From Chitinophagales bacterium (GTDB lineage Bacteria > Bacteroidota > Bacteroidia > Chitinophagales > Chitinophagaceae): a stretch of DNA of 64,000 nt. The notes beneath the pieces are model-generated. The model searched no databases. It was not told the origin of the DNA and saw only the letters and a program-made list of their open reading frames with translations. Below are positions 11,088-20,900 of the stretch, piece by piece. The stretch's first letter is position 1, and the number at the start of each line of letters is the position of its first letter. Where the stretch lies: NCBI GenBank assembly GCA_015654595.1, contig JAATGQ010000041.1:124001-188000 (forward strand), given 5' to 3'. The position numbers and the translations under genes are program-made.

Positions 11088-11101
11088 TATATATATATAT
11101 A
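11088..11101. repeat. (TA)7 dinucleotide tract in the proB-proA spacer
   Basis: Seven perfect TA units directly upstream of proA, inside a 90-base intercistronic spacer. The tract could vary in length by slippage or act as an unwinding element of an internal promoter; neither is shown by sequence alone. Confidence 0.6.
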
Positions 11102-11149
11102 TTATTATGTGGCCCCGGTCCGCCCAAAGCGCCGCGCCAACCCATCCCC

Positions 11150-12184
11150 CTAAAACAACACGATGTCATCCGCATGCGCCGCGACCACATTCCGGGTAGA
11201 AAGCTGAGCAGACACCTCGGAAGCCCCAAGTTTTACCTTGGCCACCCCAATGATATTGGCTTCCTCGTCTTTGATCTGAACAACTTCGCCCGGACCAAAC
11301 TTCCCCTGGATCTTGCGGATCCCTACACTCAACAAACTTCGCCGCTGGACAAGCGCTTTTGCCGCTCCCTTGTCAACGATAAGACTACCAAGGGTGATCG
11401 ACCCGCTGGCCAGCCACTTCTGTCGAGCCTTCAGCGTGCTGACAGCAGGAACGAAACTCGTCCCCGATCTACCCGCCAACGCGTCCGTAAAAGGAGTTTT
11501 ACCACCCAACCCGCAGATCACGACTTTTATCCCTAACCCTGTTGCAAGACGGGTGAAGGTCAGCTTCGACAACATCCCGCCCAGCCCCAGACTGCTTTTA
11601 CTCTTATCCACCAGCCCCAGGATACGATGATCCACCTTTTCCACCCGCGGCATGATCCGCTGGTCAGCATCCAGAAAACCACCCACCGACGTACAAAGCA
11701 ACAGTGCTTCTGCATCGAAACCGATCGCCGTTAGCGTCGCCAGCTCGTCATTGTCCGAGAACTTCAACTCGACATTGCTGACCAGGTCGTTCTCGTTCAT
11801 GATTGGCAATATGCCGTTCTTCCAGAACTCCATAAAAGTCTCCTTCAGCTGCAGAAAACGCGGCCGGCTGGAAAAATGCTGGCGTTCGCAAAGCGCCTGC
11901 GCTACGGGAATACCGTAGACGGCAAACTGTTTTTCGTAATGCCGGATCAGGATAGGATTGCCCACCGCAGCAGCCGCCTTCCGCTCTGCCAGGGTGCCCT
12001 TGTATTGCTTAAAAAAGCCCCTGCCGCTGCCGACAGCACCGCTGGATACCAGGACTACCCGGTAATCTGCCGAAAGCTGTGCAACCCCGGCCGCCACCTT
12101 TTTGATGGTCGCCTGCGCAATCTCCCCCTTTTCGTTGGTGAGAACGGCCGTGCCCAGCTTGATAACCAATACGGGTTTTTGCAT
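11150..12184 (-). CDS. proB: Glutamate 5-kinase ProB
   Basis: First enzyme of proline synthesis, phosphorylating glutamate. The 344-residue protein has an amino-acid-kinase domain at about 1-250 (VIKLGTAVLT, VLVSSGAVGSGRG, IMNENDLVS and FSDNDELATLTA) and a C-terminal PUA domain at about 265-344, where RKIQGKFGPGEVVQI and VVAAHADDIVLF are visible. PUA-bearing ProB is usually feedback-inhibited by proline. It is transcribed ahead of proA and is separated by a strong terminator from the upstream Hint-protein gene, so it needs its own promoter in the short gap near 12190. Confidence 0.95.
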   Translation of the reverse strand: MQKPVLVIKLGTAVLTNEKGEIAQATIKKVAAGVAQLSADYRVVLVSSGAVGSGRGFFKQYKGTLAERKAAAAVGNPILIRHYEKQFAVYGIPVAQALCERQHFSSRPRFLQLKETFMEFWKNGILPIMNENDLVSNVELKFSDNDELATLTAIGFDAEALLLCTSVGGFLDADQRIMPRVEKVDHRILGLVDKSKSSLGLGGMLSKLTFTRLATGLGIKVVICGLGGKTPFTDALAGRSGTSFVPAVSTLKARQKWLASGSITLGSLIVDKGAAKALVQRRSLLSVGIRKIQGKFGPGEVVQIKDEEANIIGVAKVKLGASEVSAQLSTRNVVAAHADDIVLF

Positions 12185-12208
12185 GATTGTCGCAATCTAC
12201 ACAAAAAA

Positions 12209-12247
12209 GCGGCGGCCCACCTGGAAAAGTAGACCACCGCTTTTTTT
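12209..12247 (-). terminator. Intrinsic terminator after the Hint-protein gene
   Basis: Twelve-base stem (12240-12229 with 12220-12209 on the minus strand) fully paired if G-U pairs are counted, followed by six T. The G-U pairs exist only in the minus-strand RNA, showing that it serves transcription towards proB rather than the opposite direction. Confidence 0.8.
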
Positions 12248-12261
12248 ATTCGTGAATGCTT

Positions 12262-13254
12262 TTACTTCTGTCTCACCATCACCCCATTCATTATAAACGT
12301 ACTCCCGCCGCCGGCCACGATATTATACACAGGCTGAACCCCGCCCGCAGACTCTTCCTTCTGCCAGACCGTAAACTCCTGGTAACGACCAGTCTCGGCA
12401 TCCCTACAAAGCACCTTATCGCCTTCGACCAGCTCCCCTGCCTTCTTCTCGCCACTGACCGTAGCCATAGGATGATTAGGCGTAGCCTCCAGGGTCCGGG
12501 TAGAAAGCGTCACATCCCGATCCTGCCCCATAGCCGACAACAAGACCACCCGCGTGATCGCATAATTCTTTGCGGCATGCACGGTCAACTCTTTGACTAC
12601 AACACTCGTCGATTGATGCGTAGCAGGATCGACCGTCACCACGGCATCCCCTGGCTTAACCTCGCTCAGCTGCTTGTGCGTGCCATCCGCCATCGTCACT
12701 TCCATATCCCCGGGGAAACAGATATCGTTGCCATAAGTGCCCGCCTCCCGGCTGACCTCCTTGCCCGAACCCGCCGTATTAGCGCGGTATTGCTGAAAGC
12801 CCAGCTCCTTTGACAACACATAAGACAGCTTCAACACATAGAATTTCTCTTCTTTATCGATGGCATGGATGTCTTCGAAATATTTCTCCCAGACCTTCCC
12901 ATCCGCCTTGTATCCGGGCATAACTGCTACATAGCGCTTGCCCTTTTCTGTTGTATAATAGATAACGGTCCCCAACTCTACACGGCCTTCTTTCAGAATG
13001 AGCTTGTAAAGATCGATACGCTTCTTCATCCCGTCGTCACCGGTGATAAAGTAGGGCTTTCCAAATCCATTCCGGTCGAGAATATAAGCATTCTCGAATT
13101 TGACATACGTATCCTTGTCCAGATCCGTGAGCGAAAACGTCTTAGCCTTTTCATATTCAGCCATGGTCAGGGCACGAACAGCAGCCGTATCCTGTGCACG
13201 TACGGTGATCATGCCGGTCAACGCAAGGAAGACCGAAAAAAACAAATGCTTCAT
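12262..13254 (-). CDS. Secreted protein with C-terminal Hint (Hedgehog/intein) module
   Basis: A 330-residue protein with a signal peptide (residues 1-20, cleavage after VRA), an uncharacterised N-terminal region to about 178, and a C-terminal Hint module of about 150 residues. The Hint module starts at C179 (ICFPGDMEVTMADG, then LSEVKPGD), has block B TPNHPM with the catalytic Thr and His (T258, H261), LVEGDKVLC, and ends VYNIVAGGGSTFIMNGVMV. The Asn that ends inteins is absent: the protein stops in RQK where HN would stand. The autoprocessing cysteine is kept but splicing is not possible, a Hedgehog-like situation. It is the last gene of a three-gene operon, 13 bases after an exported aminotransferase. 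Function of the N-terminal part is unknown. Confidence 0.8.
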   Translation of the reverse strand: MKHLFFSVFLALTGMITVRAQDTAAVRALTMAEYEKAKTFSLTDLDKDTYVKFENAYILDRNGFGKPYFITGDDGMKKRIDLYKLILKEGRVELGTVIYYTTEKGKRYVAVMPGYKADGKVWEKYFEDIHAIDKEEKFYVLKLSYVLSKELGFQQYRANTAGSGKEVSREAGTYGNDICFPGDMEVTMADGTHKQLSEVKPGDAVVTVDPATHQSTSVVVKELTVHAAKNYAITRVVLLSAMGQDRDVTLSTRTLEATPNHPMATVSGEKKAGELVEGDKVLCRDAETGRYQEFTVWQKEESAGGVQPVYNIVAGGGSTFIMNGVMVRQK

Positions 13255-13267
13255 TTATTGATTTTAA

Positions 13268-14458
13268 TTATGACAACTCCTTAAAAGCGGCGGCAAAAGC
13301 CTCCATTTCATCCATCCTGCCGATGCTTACCCGGCAAAAATCTGTGTTGTTGAATTTCCAGAAACGTACGCCAACGCCACGCTTCATCATTTCATCGGTA
13401 AACTGCTTGCCTTCCATTTTGATCGGAAACAACACGAAGTTGGTGCTGGAAGGCACATAAGTATATCCTTCTTTCTTCAGCACCTCATACAGATAGGCCT
13501 TGGAAGCATTGGTCTTCTTCAACGCGCCGTCGAGGAATTCCCGATCCTGGTAGCTGGCAATCGCAGCATCCAGCGTCGGCGCAGAAATGGACATCGAAGC
13601 CTCGGTATACAAAGACAGTTTCTTTATCGTATCCGGATGCGTCACCACATAACCGATACGCAAACCGGCAAAACCATACAGCTTGGAGAAAGTACGGGCA
13701 ACGATGATATTCGGGTTCGAACTGGCCATCGGGATCAACGTCGTCCCCTGGGGGTCATCAAGGTAATCGATATAGGCCTCATCCACAAAGACCATTACCT
13801 TTTTGGAAACGCGTTCCACAAAAGCGCGCAGCTTCACATTGTCCAGCACCGTAGCCGTCGGATTGTTCGGGTTGCAGATATAGACCAGACCGGTATTGGC
13901 GTCGATAGCCTTCTCCATCGCATCGAGGTCGAGTTTGTAGTCCGCCGTCACCGGGACCTTTATCCACTTGCAGCCCATACGCTCCGCCTTCGAAGGCAGA
14001 TCGGAATAAGAAGGATCGCCGGTGATGACATTACTGCCGGGCTTGCCATAATACAACGCAGCCGCCATCAGCAAAGGTGAAGAACCAGACGCCATCAGGA
14101 TGGAAGACGAATCGACCTTTTCAAAGGCAGCGATCTTATCTACCAAAGAACCCATACTGCGGAAAGGATATTGATAACTCATCGGCAAAGCTTCCTCGAT
14201 CGCCTTCTTGGCCTTATCAGAAGGACCAAACGGGTTTTCGTTTGCAAAGAGACGAGCCTTCAACGGCACAGGAGCACCAAGCGCGATCTCTCTTTCCGTC
14301 CAGACTTCCGGCATCGAATACCGCATGTCAGCAGGGCTGGCTTTGGCGATCAGCGGACTAGCCTGTACTTTATCCAACAGGCTGCCGGCAAAAGGAAGAC
14401 CGCCAGCAAGAATAGCACCCCTTTTTAATAAGGAGCGACGACTGATTGAATTGCCCAT
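13268..14458 (-). CDS. Tat-exported HisC-like PLP aminotransferase
   Basis: Fold-type I, class I/II aminotransferase close to histidinol-phosphate aminotransferase. The ATG at 14456-14458 puts the twin-arginine motif SRRSLLKRG right at the N-terminus and gives 396 residues; an upstream ATG at 14534-14536, overlapping the stop of the preceding gene as TAATG, would add 26 unlikely residues. The PLP-binding parts are intact: NPNNPTATVL, VDEAYIDYL, the Schiff-base lysine in TFSKLYGFAGLRIGY, and SSTNFVLF and FCRVSIGRMDEM near the end. Export of a folded cofactor enzyme through Tat is consistent with the motif. A role in histidine synthesis is unlikely outside the cytoplasm; its neighbours are a Tat amine oxidase and a Hint protein. 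Confidence 0.85.
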   Translation of the reverse strand: MGNSISRRSLLKRGAILAGGLPFAGSLLDKVQASPLIAKASPADMRYSMPEVWTEREIALGAPVPLKARLFANENPFGPSDKAKKAIEEALPMSYQYPFRSMGSLVDKIAAFEKVDSSSILMASGSSPLLMAAALYYGKPGSNVITGDPSYSDLPSKAERMGCKWIKVPVTADYKLDLDAMEKAIDANTGLVYICNPNNPTATVLDNVKLRAFVERVSKKVMVFVDEAYIDYLDDPQGTTLIPMASSNPNIIVARTFSKLYGFAGLRIGYVVTHPDTIKKLSLYTEASMSISAPTLDAAIASYQDREFLDGALKKTNASKAYLYEVLKKEGYTYVPSSTNFVLFPIKMEGKQFTDEMMKRGVGVRFWKFNNTDFCRVSIGRMDEMEAFAAAFKELS

Positions 14459-14535
14459 AAGAGTAATATTTATTGGTGGTAAAAAATAGGTTTTCTCAGT
14501 GACAAGCTGGCGGCGGCAACGACCGGAGGCTGCCA

Positions 14536-16122
14536 TTAGCTTCCCAGGGACGGATAAACATAAGACTGACCAGACACCCGACTATGCAGCGCAGCAACGA
14601 CACTCCTCGACGACTCGAACGCCCCGGCCATCCACGCATTCAGATACGTCATATGCTCGCCGCAGAAGTAAACCTGCTTGTCCGGCTGAAGCAACGGCTT
14701 ATATAAGCTCTGCCGCTCCTCTGCAGAATAAAGCGCCCATCCGCCGAGATTGTATTTCGTCTTGTGCCAGCTGACCGAAAAGCTGCTCTCGAATTCCTGT
14801 CTGTATTGGGGATGGATCAGACTTCCTTTGTCCAATGCCAGTTGTTCTCGTTGCTGGTAGGATAAATTTCCAGTGGCTACGGCCTTGTCATTAAAGTTAT
14901 AATATCCGATCAAAACACCCTTACCGCTCAAATAATCGTAGGAAGGATAAAAGATCTGCGTCAACTGATTGTTAGTATGCGTGATCCCGCCATAGATGCC
15001 CTCGTCCTCTTCCCAAAAACGCCGCTTGAACTGCAAGCCGATCTTCCCGGTATTCATATACACCACCGAATCGATCGCCCGGCTCGCATCCGACGAAAAG
15101 TTGTGATCGATATTACTCAACACCGGCAGCGGTATGGTGCAAATACAGAAATCCGCCTGCACCGTCTTCTCACCCGCCGCATCTTTGTATACGATCTTTA
15201 CGCCCTGCTCCAGGTTATGTATAGAAGTCACTTCGCTCCGGTACCGGATCAATGAATGCAGCCGCTGTTCGAATGCAGCCGCAATCCTGTCCATCCCGCC
15301 GATCGCCTGAAATAAAGTCCCCTGCAATTCATAAGTATACTCGGCAACATTATAAAAATCTGGATCGAGCAGCCCCGACTGCAACATCGCCAGCAAGGAC
15401 GCAGGCTCGCCGATACGCCCCTCTTTATCGCCAGCACCGGGAGATTCGACATATCCCCTCCGCGCCGATGCCTTGTATAACTTGTCGATGTCCAGCCCGC
15501 CTTCCGCACGGAGATATTCGATGACCTTCAAAGTATCCTCCTTACTCATCCCCGCATCCACCTTGCCCCCATCCATCCCCTTTGCCAACAACTCCGCCAT
15601 CCACCCGCGCATATCGTTATGCACTTCCCGGACACGGATCTTCTTATTACTCAACGGCCCCTTGCCCTCGGCATAGTAGTAGGAATTCTCGTTGACATTA
15701 TTATAGATCTGCAACGACACATTCAACTCCTTACAATACTGCAAGGTCAAACCATGATGATGCGGGATACGGGATGGCCCCGCGTTGAAATACTGCCCCT
15801 CGTCGAATCCCGCCGTATGAACCCCCAAACCGACCTCTTCATTCACCGCCCCCTTACGGACACTCCAGCATCGACCACCAGCCCGCTCCCTCGCCTCCAG
15901 GATCGTACACTTATAACCCAGCTTCCCCAATTCATAGGCTGCAGATAAACCAGCCAGACCCGCTCCAAGAATAACCACTTCCTTCCCACCGCTCTCCCCC
16001 TCCAGCCTGAAAGACACGGCCGGCGCCGCCGGAATCATACCCATCGCCAACATCGCCGGATAAGAAGTACCGGCCAAAATACTCGTGCGTCTTAAAAATT
16101 CTCTGCGAGTTAGTTGTTTCAA
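14536..16122 (-). CDS. Tat-exported flavin monoamine oxidase family protein
   Basis: FAD-dependent amine oxidase of 528 residues. A TTG at 16120-16122 is the best start because it places the Tat motif TRREFLRRTS at residues 5-14; another TTG at 16195-16197 would add 25 residues, and no ATG is suitably placed. The Rossmann FAD site reads VVILGAGLAGLSAAYELG, followed by ILEARERAGGRC, and the C-terminal FAD loop reads YFCGEHMTYLNAWMAGAFESS. Known homologues oxidise amines or amino acids (L-amino acid or tryptophan oxidase type) to imines with peroxide release. It is first in the operon with the aminotransferase and the Hint protein. Substrate is not predictable from sequence. Confidence 0.85.
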   Translation of the reverse strand: MKQLTRREFLRRTSILAGTSYPAMLAMGMIPAAPAVSFRLEGESGGKEVVILGAGLAGLSAAYELGKLGYKCTILEARERAGGRCWSVRKGAVNEEVGLGVHTAGFDEGQYFNAGPSRIPHHHGLTLQYCKELNVSLQIYNNVNENSYYYAEGKGPLSNKKIRVREVHNDMRGWMAELLAKGMDGGKVDAGMSKEDTLKVIEYLRAEGGLDIDKLYKASARRGYVESPGAGDKEGRIGEPASLLAMLQSGLLDPDFYNVAEYTYELQGTLFQAIGGMDRIAAAFEQRLHSLIRYRSEVTSIHNLEQGVKIVYKDAAGEKTVQADFCICTIPLPVLSNIDHNFSSDASRAIDSVVYMNTGKIGLQFKRRFWEEDEGIYGGITHTNNQLTQIFYPSYDYLSGKGVLIGYYNFNDKAVATGNLSYQQREQLALDKGSLIHPQYRQEFESSFSVSWHKTKYNLGGWALYSAEERQSLYKPLLQPDKQVYFCGEHMTYLNAWMAGAFESSRSVVAALHSRVSGQSYVYPSLGS

Positions 16123-16230
16123 ATTAAAAACAGAATATATATAACAAGACCTATTTAAAAATACCGAAAAATTTCGGCAATTCGGAAAAAACGACAATAT
16201 AAAGAAATCACTAATACGTCGGAACTAAGA

Positions 16231-16280
16231 TAAAAAAACCGGACTACAAAACCCGGTCTCCCCGGCAATTTTTTCGCCGG
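16231..16280 (-). terminator. Second and third stacked hairpins downstream of susD
   Basis: On the minus strand CCGGC/GCCGG with an A/T-rich loop is followed by ACCGG/CCGGT ending in seven T. They lie directly behind the main susD terminator and should block readthrough into the amine oxidase operon. Confidence 0.65.
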
Positions 16281-16294
16281 ACAGAATAAAAAAA

Positions 16295-16332
16295 ACAGAC
16301 TGTCTGATTTTTCAAAAAGACAGCCTGTTTTT
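16295..16332 (-). terminator. Main intrinsic terminator of the SusC/SusD operon
   Basis: Twelve-base stem AACAGGCTGTCT / AGACAGTCTGTT, perfect with one G-U pair, followed by eight T on the minus strand, 18 bases past the susD stop. Confidence 0.9.
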
Positions 16333-16349
16333 TAACTTATTCTAACCAT

Positions 16350-17897
16350 TTAGTAACCTGGATTCTGATACATTTTTACGGGATCCAACAGATACTCCTG
16401 GTAAGGGATCGGAAAATACTCATCCTTCGTACCAAAGTTCGCCAGACTCGCCAGCCCAAAATCAGCCTGGTTCTTGGAATGCATATAAGCAACCAGGTCA
16501 CTGATCGTAAAGAAACGCAGCAGATCATACCAACGCTGATGCTCAAAAGCCAGCTCAGACCTTCTTTCATGCAGAATAGCCAGCTTCAGCGTCGGGAACT
16601 TTGCCATATAATTTGCATCCGTCGTACTGGATGTTTCATAGCTCGGCATCCCCGCACGAGTCCGCACCATATCCAGATACTGAATAGCGCCGGCAGTATT
16701 ACCTTGATACATATTCACCTCAGCCAGCATCAGGATCACATCGGCATAACGGATCAAAGGCCAGTCATTGCCGCCATATCCATTCTTACCAGCCGCTGTA
16801 CTGGCATCGCGGTACTTCGATACATAGTAATCAAGTACGGTAGAAGCCGTATCATACCGGATCGACCACGCCGCACGGGGATCGTTCGCCTCGTATTCCT
16901 TGACCAGGTCATGCGTCACATTATTGCCATAACTGGAGGAAACCTTCAGCGTAATGAACTGCTCCCCCTTTGCCTGATTATCAGCAGCCACATTCGAGTG
17001 ATAGGTAGCATCCCCCTGGATATTGACGATCTGCCAGATCAGCTCCGGACAAGTCGCCTTCTTGGTAACGTCAAACACATCGGTATAAGGAATAGTAGAC
17101 AGGGAAGAGAAGGTCTTCATATTGTAACAAGCCGTCAGGTAGTAGTTTGCGCTGTCAAGATCTGTCGTATTGGAGGACGCACCGCTGTTCCCGCCGTCCA
17201 GCGTTGCATAGCGGGTCAGGTATACCTGCCCAAGCATCGCCGTTACCGCCTGCATCGAAGCGCGGCCGCGAAAAGTGGAAGACTGCACCACCGGGATCTT
17301 GCTGTTATAAGCATCCGTCAGATCGCCAACGATCTGCCTGTAAACAGTTGCAGCTGGCACCCGGAACGTAACGGCTTTGATCTGATCGACCGTCGTCAAC
17401 GGAGTAAGGATCAACGGCACATCACCCCATGTACGCACCAGGTGAAAGTACATCACCGCCCGCAGGAACTTGGCTTCTCCTATATATTCCTGCTTGGTGC
17501 TGTCGGAATCAAAAGTAACCTTGTCGACATTCCCCAGCAGGATATTGCACCTGGTAATCGTTCCATACAGGGAAGACCAGTGCGACAACAGGTTGGAATT
17601 GGTAGGCAGGATGGAATAGTTGCCAAACTGAAAAGGCTCGCCTGCATTGGACTGATTATCATTCGTACCGGTATCATCAGAACGCTGATCGGTATACAGA
17701 TCGCTTTCTTCACCGATATTGTTGCTGCTGCGAAGAGACTGATAACAGCCGTTGAGCGCCAGCAACACATCCCCCTGCGTCGTGAAGTATTGAGCAATAG
17801 TAACCGAGTCGGGGTTGGTCTGATCCAGGAAACTCTTTTTACAAGAACAGAACAGAATTCCCATCAGGATCACCGTCTGTAAAAATTTATTTCTCAT
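16350..17897 (-). CDS. SusD/RagB-family surface glycan- or nutrient-binding lipoprotein
   Basis: Outer-membrane lipoprotein that caps a SusC transporter and binds the ligand outside the cell. The 515-residue protein has a lipobox ending at C19 (LFCSC) and SusD landmarks: FLDQTNPDSVT at the N-terminus, GEAKFLRAVMYFHLVRTWGDVPL around 140-160, an alpha-helical TPR-like core, WPLIRYADVILMLAEV near 390, and the typical C-terminal LAILHERRSELAFEHQRWYDLLRF and FPIPYQEYLLDP. It starts 19 bases after susC, fixing the SusC-SusD pair, and is followed by a strong terminator. Ligand is unknown because no glycoside hydrolase lies in the same operon. Confidence 0.95.
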   Translation of the reverse strand: MRNKFLQTVILMGILFCSCKKSFLDQTNPDSVTIAQYFTTQGDVLLALNGCYQSLRSSNNIGEESDLYTDQRSDDTGTNDNQSNAGEPFQFGNYSILPTNSNLLSHWSSLYGTITRCNILLGNVDKVTFDSDSTKQEYIGEAKFLRAVMYFHLVRTWGDVPLILTPLTTVDQIKAVTFRVPAATVYRQIVGDLTDAYNSKIPVVQSSTFRGRASMQAVTAMLGQVYLTRYATLDGGNSGASSNTTDLDSANYYLTACYNMKTFSSLSTIPYTDVFDVTKKATCPELIWQIVNIQGDATYHSNVAADNQAKGEQFITLKVSSSYGNNVTHDLVKEYEANDPRAAWSIRYDTASTVLDYYVSKYRDASTAAGKNGYGGNDWPLIRYADVILMLAEVNMYQGNTAGAIQYLDMVRTRAGMPSYETSSTTDANYMAKFPTLKLAILHERRSELAFEHQRWYDLLRFFTISDLVAYMHSKNQADFGLASLANFGTKDEYFPIPYQEYLLDPVKMYQNPGY

Positions 17898-17916
17898 CGT
17901 ATTCGATTTAATTTTC

Positions 17917-20900
17917 TTAGAAGGTTACGTGAACGCCCATGTTATAAGATCTTACCAGCGGATAGATACCATAGTCTACTCCCGGCGCCAGGTTAGCCGA
18001 TTGAGGCGTGGCATTGTTTGCGCTGTAGTTATAGTCAACTTCCGGATTGTATCCCTTGTACTTGGTGATCGTAAACAGGTTATTCAGCGTCGCATACACA
18101 CGGATACCGCTGACGCCAGCCTTATGCAGCGCAGTGATCGTCGGCACATTGTAGCCTATCGCTACATTGGTACAGCGGAAGAAAGAACCGGGCTGCAGAT
18201 AGAAGGTCGACAGACGGGTACTGTTACTTTGCGTACCGGCACGGGAAGCGCGATAAACTTTACCATTGCCCGGCTGAGACTCGGAACGGTAACGGTTGAC
18301 AACATCCTCGTACTGATTACCCGATCCTTCCATATTGTACAGATAGTAGTCCTGACCATCCAGCACCTCATTGCCATAGGAACCGGCAAATGAAGCGCTG
18401 AGGCTAACCGCCTGATAACTGGCATTCAGGTTAAACCCATAGGTAAATTTGGCATAAGGACTGCCTATGATCGAAAGATCCTTGCTGTTGACAACCCCGT
18501 CTCCGTTGACATCCTTGAAGTACAGATCGCCGGGAGCCAGCGGATTGGTTTGTGCTGTAGAACGGGGCGGGCCCTTCAATACATATCCTGTCGGGAAGGA
18601 CTGGGTAGACGAGTTATAGTTGGCATTGTCGATCGCGATATTCGCCATATCTTTCTGACGAACCATACCCGCTACCTTATACCCATAGAACATACCGATC
18701 GGCTGTCCCGTCTCTGTGATATGCGTGATATAACCGCGTTCAGCACCGTCGCTCGTGATAGGTGCAACACCCAGGTTCAACACTTTATTGCGGTTGATCG
18801 AAATGTTGCCGCTCAGATTCAGGTTAAAGCCATTGTTGCTTTGGATCACCTTGCCATCTACCTGGAAGTCAAAACCACGGTTGCGGATCCTTGAATTGTG
18901 CAGGTTGGTCAGGATCGTATTCTCACCGGACCCCGCAGTAACGGGCTCGTTGATCAACAGATCATAAGTCCGGCTATCGTAGAAGTTGGCGATAAGTGAA
19001 AGCCGGTCATGAAAGAGTCCCAGGTCAAAGCCGGCATTGTATTGGGAAGTCGATTCCCAACCCAGCTTCGGATCGGTAGTACCATTGGGATAGTAAGCCG
19101 TTACGATACTGCTGCTGCTGCCATTCCCCAAAACGGTTCCGGTTGGCGTAGCAAATACCTGGATCGCCTTGTAATCCCCGATGTTGTTATTACCGCTCAA
19201 ACCCCAACTGGCGCGAACTCTCAACGTAACATTATCAGCCAGCCAGCCCCGCCAGAACTCTTCTTTATGCACATTCCAACCAGCAGACACGGAAGGGAAC
19301 GCACCCCACTTGTTATCCGGACCAAAACGGGAAGAGCCATCGGTACGGAATGAACCGGTTAGATAGTATTTCTGCGCATAGCTGTATTGTATTCTCCCAA
19401 GGTAAGAAGCCAGAGTGTAAGTGGTATTACCAGTAGGCAGAGTTCCCTGATTCGCCGTCGTGGCAGAGAGCGACGCGGTAGTATTGATCGTCGTATTCGC
19501 CTGGGGAACGTTCACATAGATCTGACCGCTGCCCCCCGCAGTGATATCGGGGATCAGGTCATTCTGAAATCCTTTGGCAGAAATATTCGTGGCCTGCAGG
19601 TTATTCTGCTGCGCGGTATAACCAGCCAGGAAATTAAAGGTATGCTCTTTTACCTTCCAGTCATAGGTCAATGTAAACTCAGCCAGCTGATCCTTTTGCG
19701 CAACGGTCTGCGTCTGTGCATAAGCCGCCGCAATAGACGCAGCAGAGAAAGGAGGATTGGTTCCATTACTCAGGCTGGTCGGCAGGTAGTAATTATACGT
19801 CTCGTTATAGGTCTGCAAACCAAGGTTGGTTTTGAATACCAGGCGAGGCAGAATCTCATAAGAGGCAAAGGCGTTATACGTGCTTCTGTTGCCGACCCGC
19901 TTGATCTGGGTAAATTCAGCCGTAGCAATCGGGTTCTCGATCGACTGATAGCCATAGTTTGAAGACTCTGCATCTGCCAGGTACTGCGCAATCGTCCCAT
20001 TGGAATTATACGCCGGGAACAAGGGCATATAGATCAGCGCTCCAAAAGCAGGGCTATGATCCCAGCGCCCTTCCTGTGTTTCATGGTTGGTATTGCCGGA
20101 GTAAGCGACATTGGCGCCCGCCTTGATCTTGTCGGAAATATCGGCATCGACGTTAGCCCGGAAGTTGACACGCTGCTGTGACGTGTTCAGCATGATCCCA
20201 TCCTGGTTCTGATAGCCGCCGCTGATGGCATACCGGACTGTCTTTGAACCGCCGGAAAAGAACAGGTTATGCCGGATAAAACCTGCATTGCGATAAAGCT
20301 CATCCTGCCAGTCTGTATTGTATTGCGGCTTTATCTCCGTAGCGGTACTGAAATCATACAATTCGGTAGGAATGCTGACCGCCGAACCATTGGCGCCGCC
20401 AACACGGGCGATACGCTGAGTATTGTTGTCCTTTAACATATCATCGTTCCACGCGCTTCCAACCAGGTCCCGATAACTGTCGTTGCGGCCATCGATCACC
20501 AACTGTCCGAACTGCTGGGCATTCAGCAATTTGACTTTCTTCGCCAGCTGATCTACGCCATATTGATAATCATATTCTAACTTGCCTTTGCCATCCTTAC
20601 CGCGTTTGGTGGTGATCAGCACCACACCACCCGAAGCGCGTGATCCATAGATCGCAGCCGAAGCGGCATCCTTAAGGATGTCGATCGATTCGATATCATT
20701 CGGGTTGATATAAAGATCATTCCCCGCAGGATAACCATCGACCACATACAGCGGATCGCTGCTCGCATTGATCGACCCTACGCCGCGCACACGGATCTTC
20801 GGGCTCGCATAAGGCGCTCCATCGGTCTGAGAGACGACGACACCAGCCACCTTACCCACCAACGCCTGACCAACCGTCGGAGCCGAGACGTTCATCTCGC

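Noticed and set aside
12262-13254. Intein within a host protein or a polymorphic toxin
   Set aside because: There is no C-extein, no terminal His-Asn, no toxin domain after the Hint module and no immunity gene downstream.
14459-14536. Upstream ATG of the aminotransferase overlapping the amine oxidase stop as TAATG
   Set aside because: It would add 26 residues without signal-peptide character ahead of a proper twin-arginine motif; the downstream ATG at 14458 fits export better, though coupling at TAATG cannot be excluded.
16479-17882. Open frame of 467 codons on the plus strand
   Set aside because: Entirely antisense to the SusD gene. The long frame follows from the codon usage of susD; no recognisable protein features.
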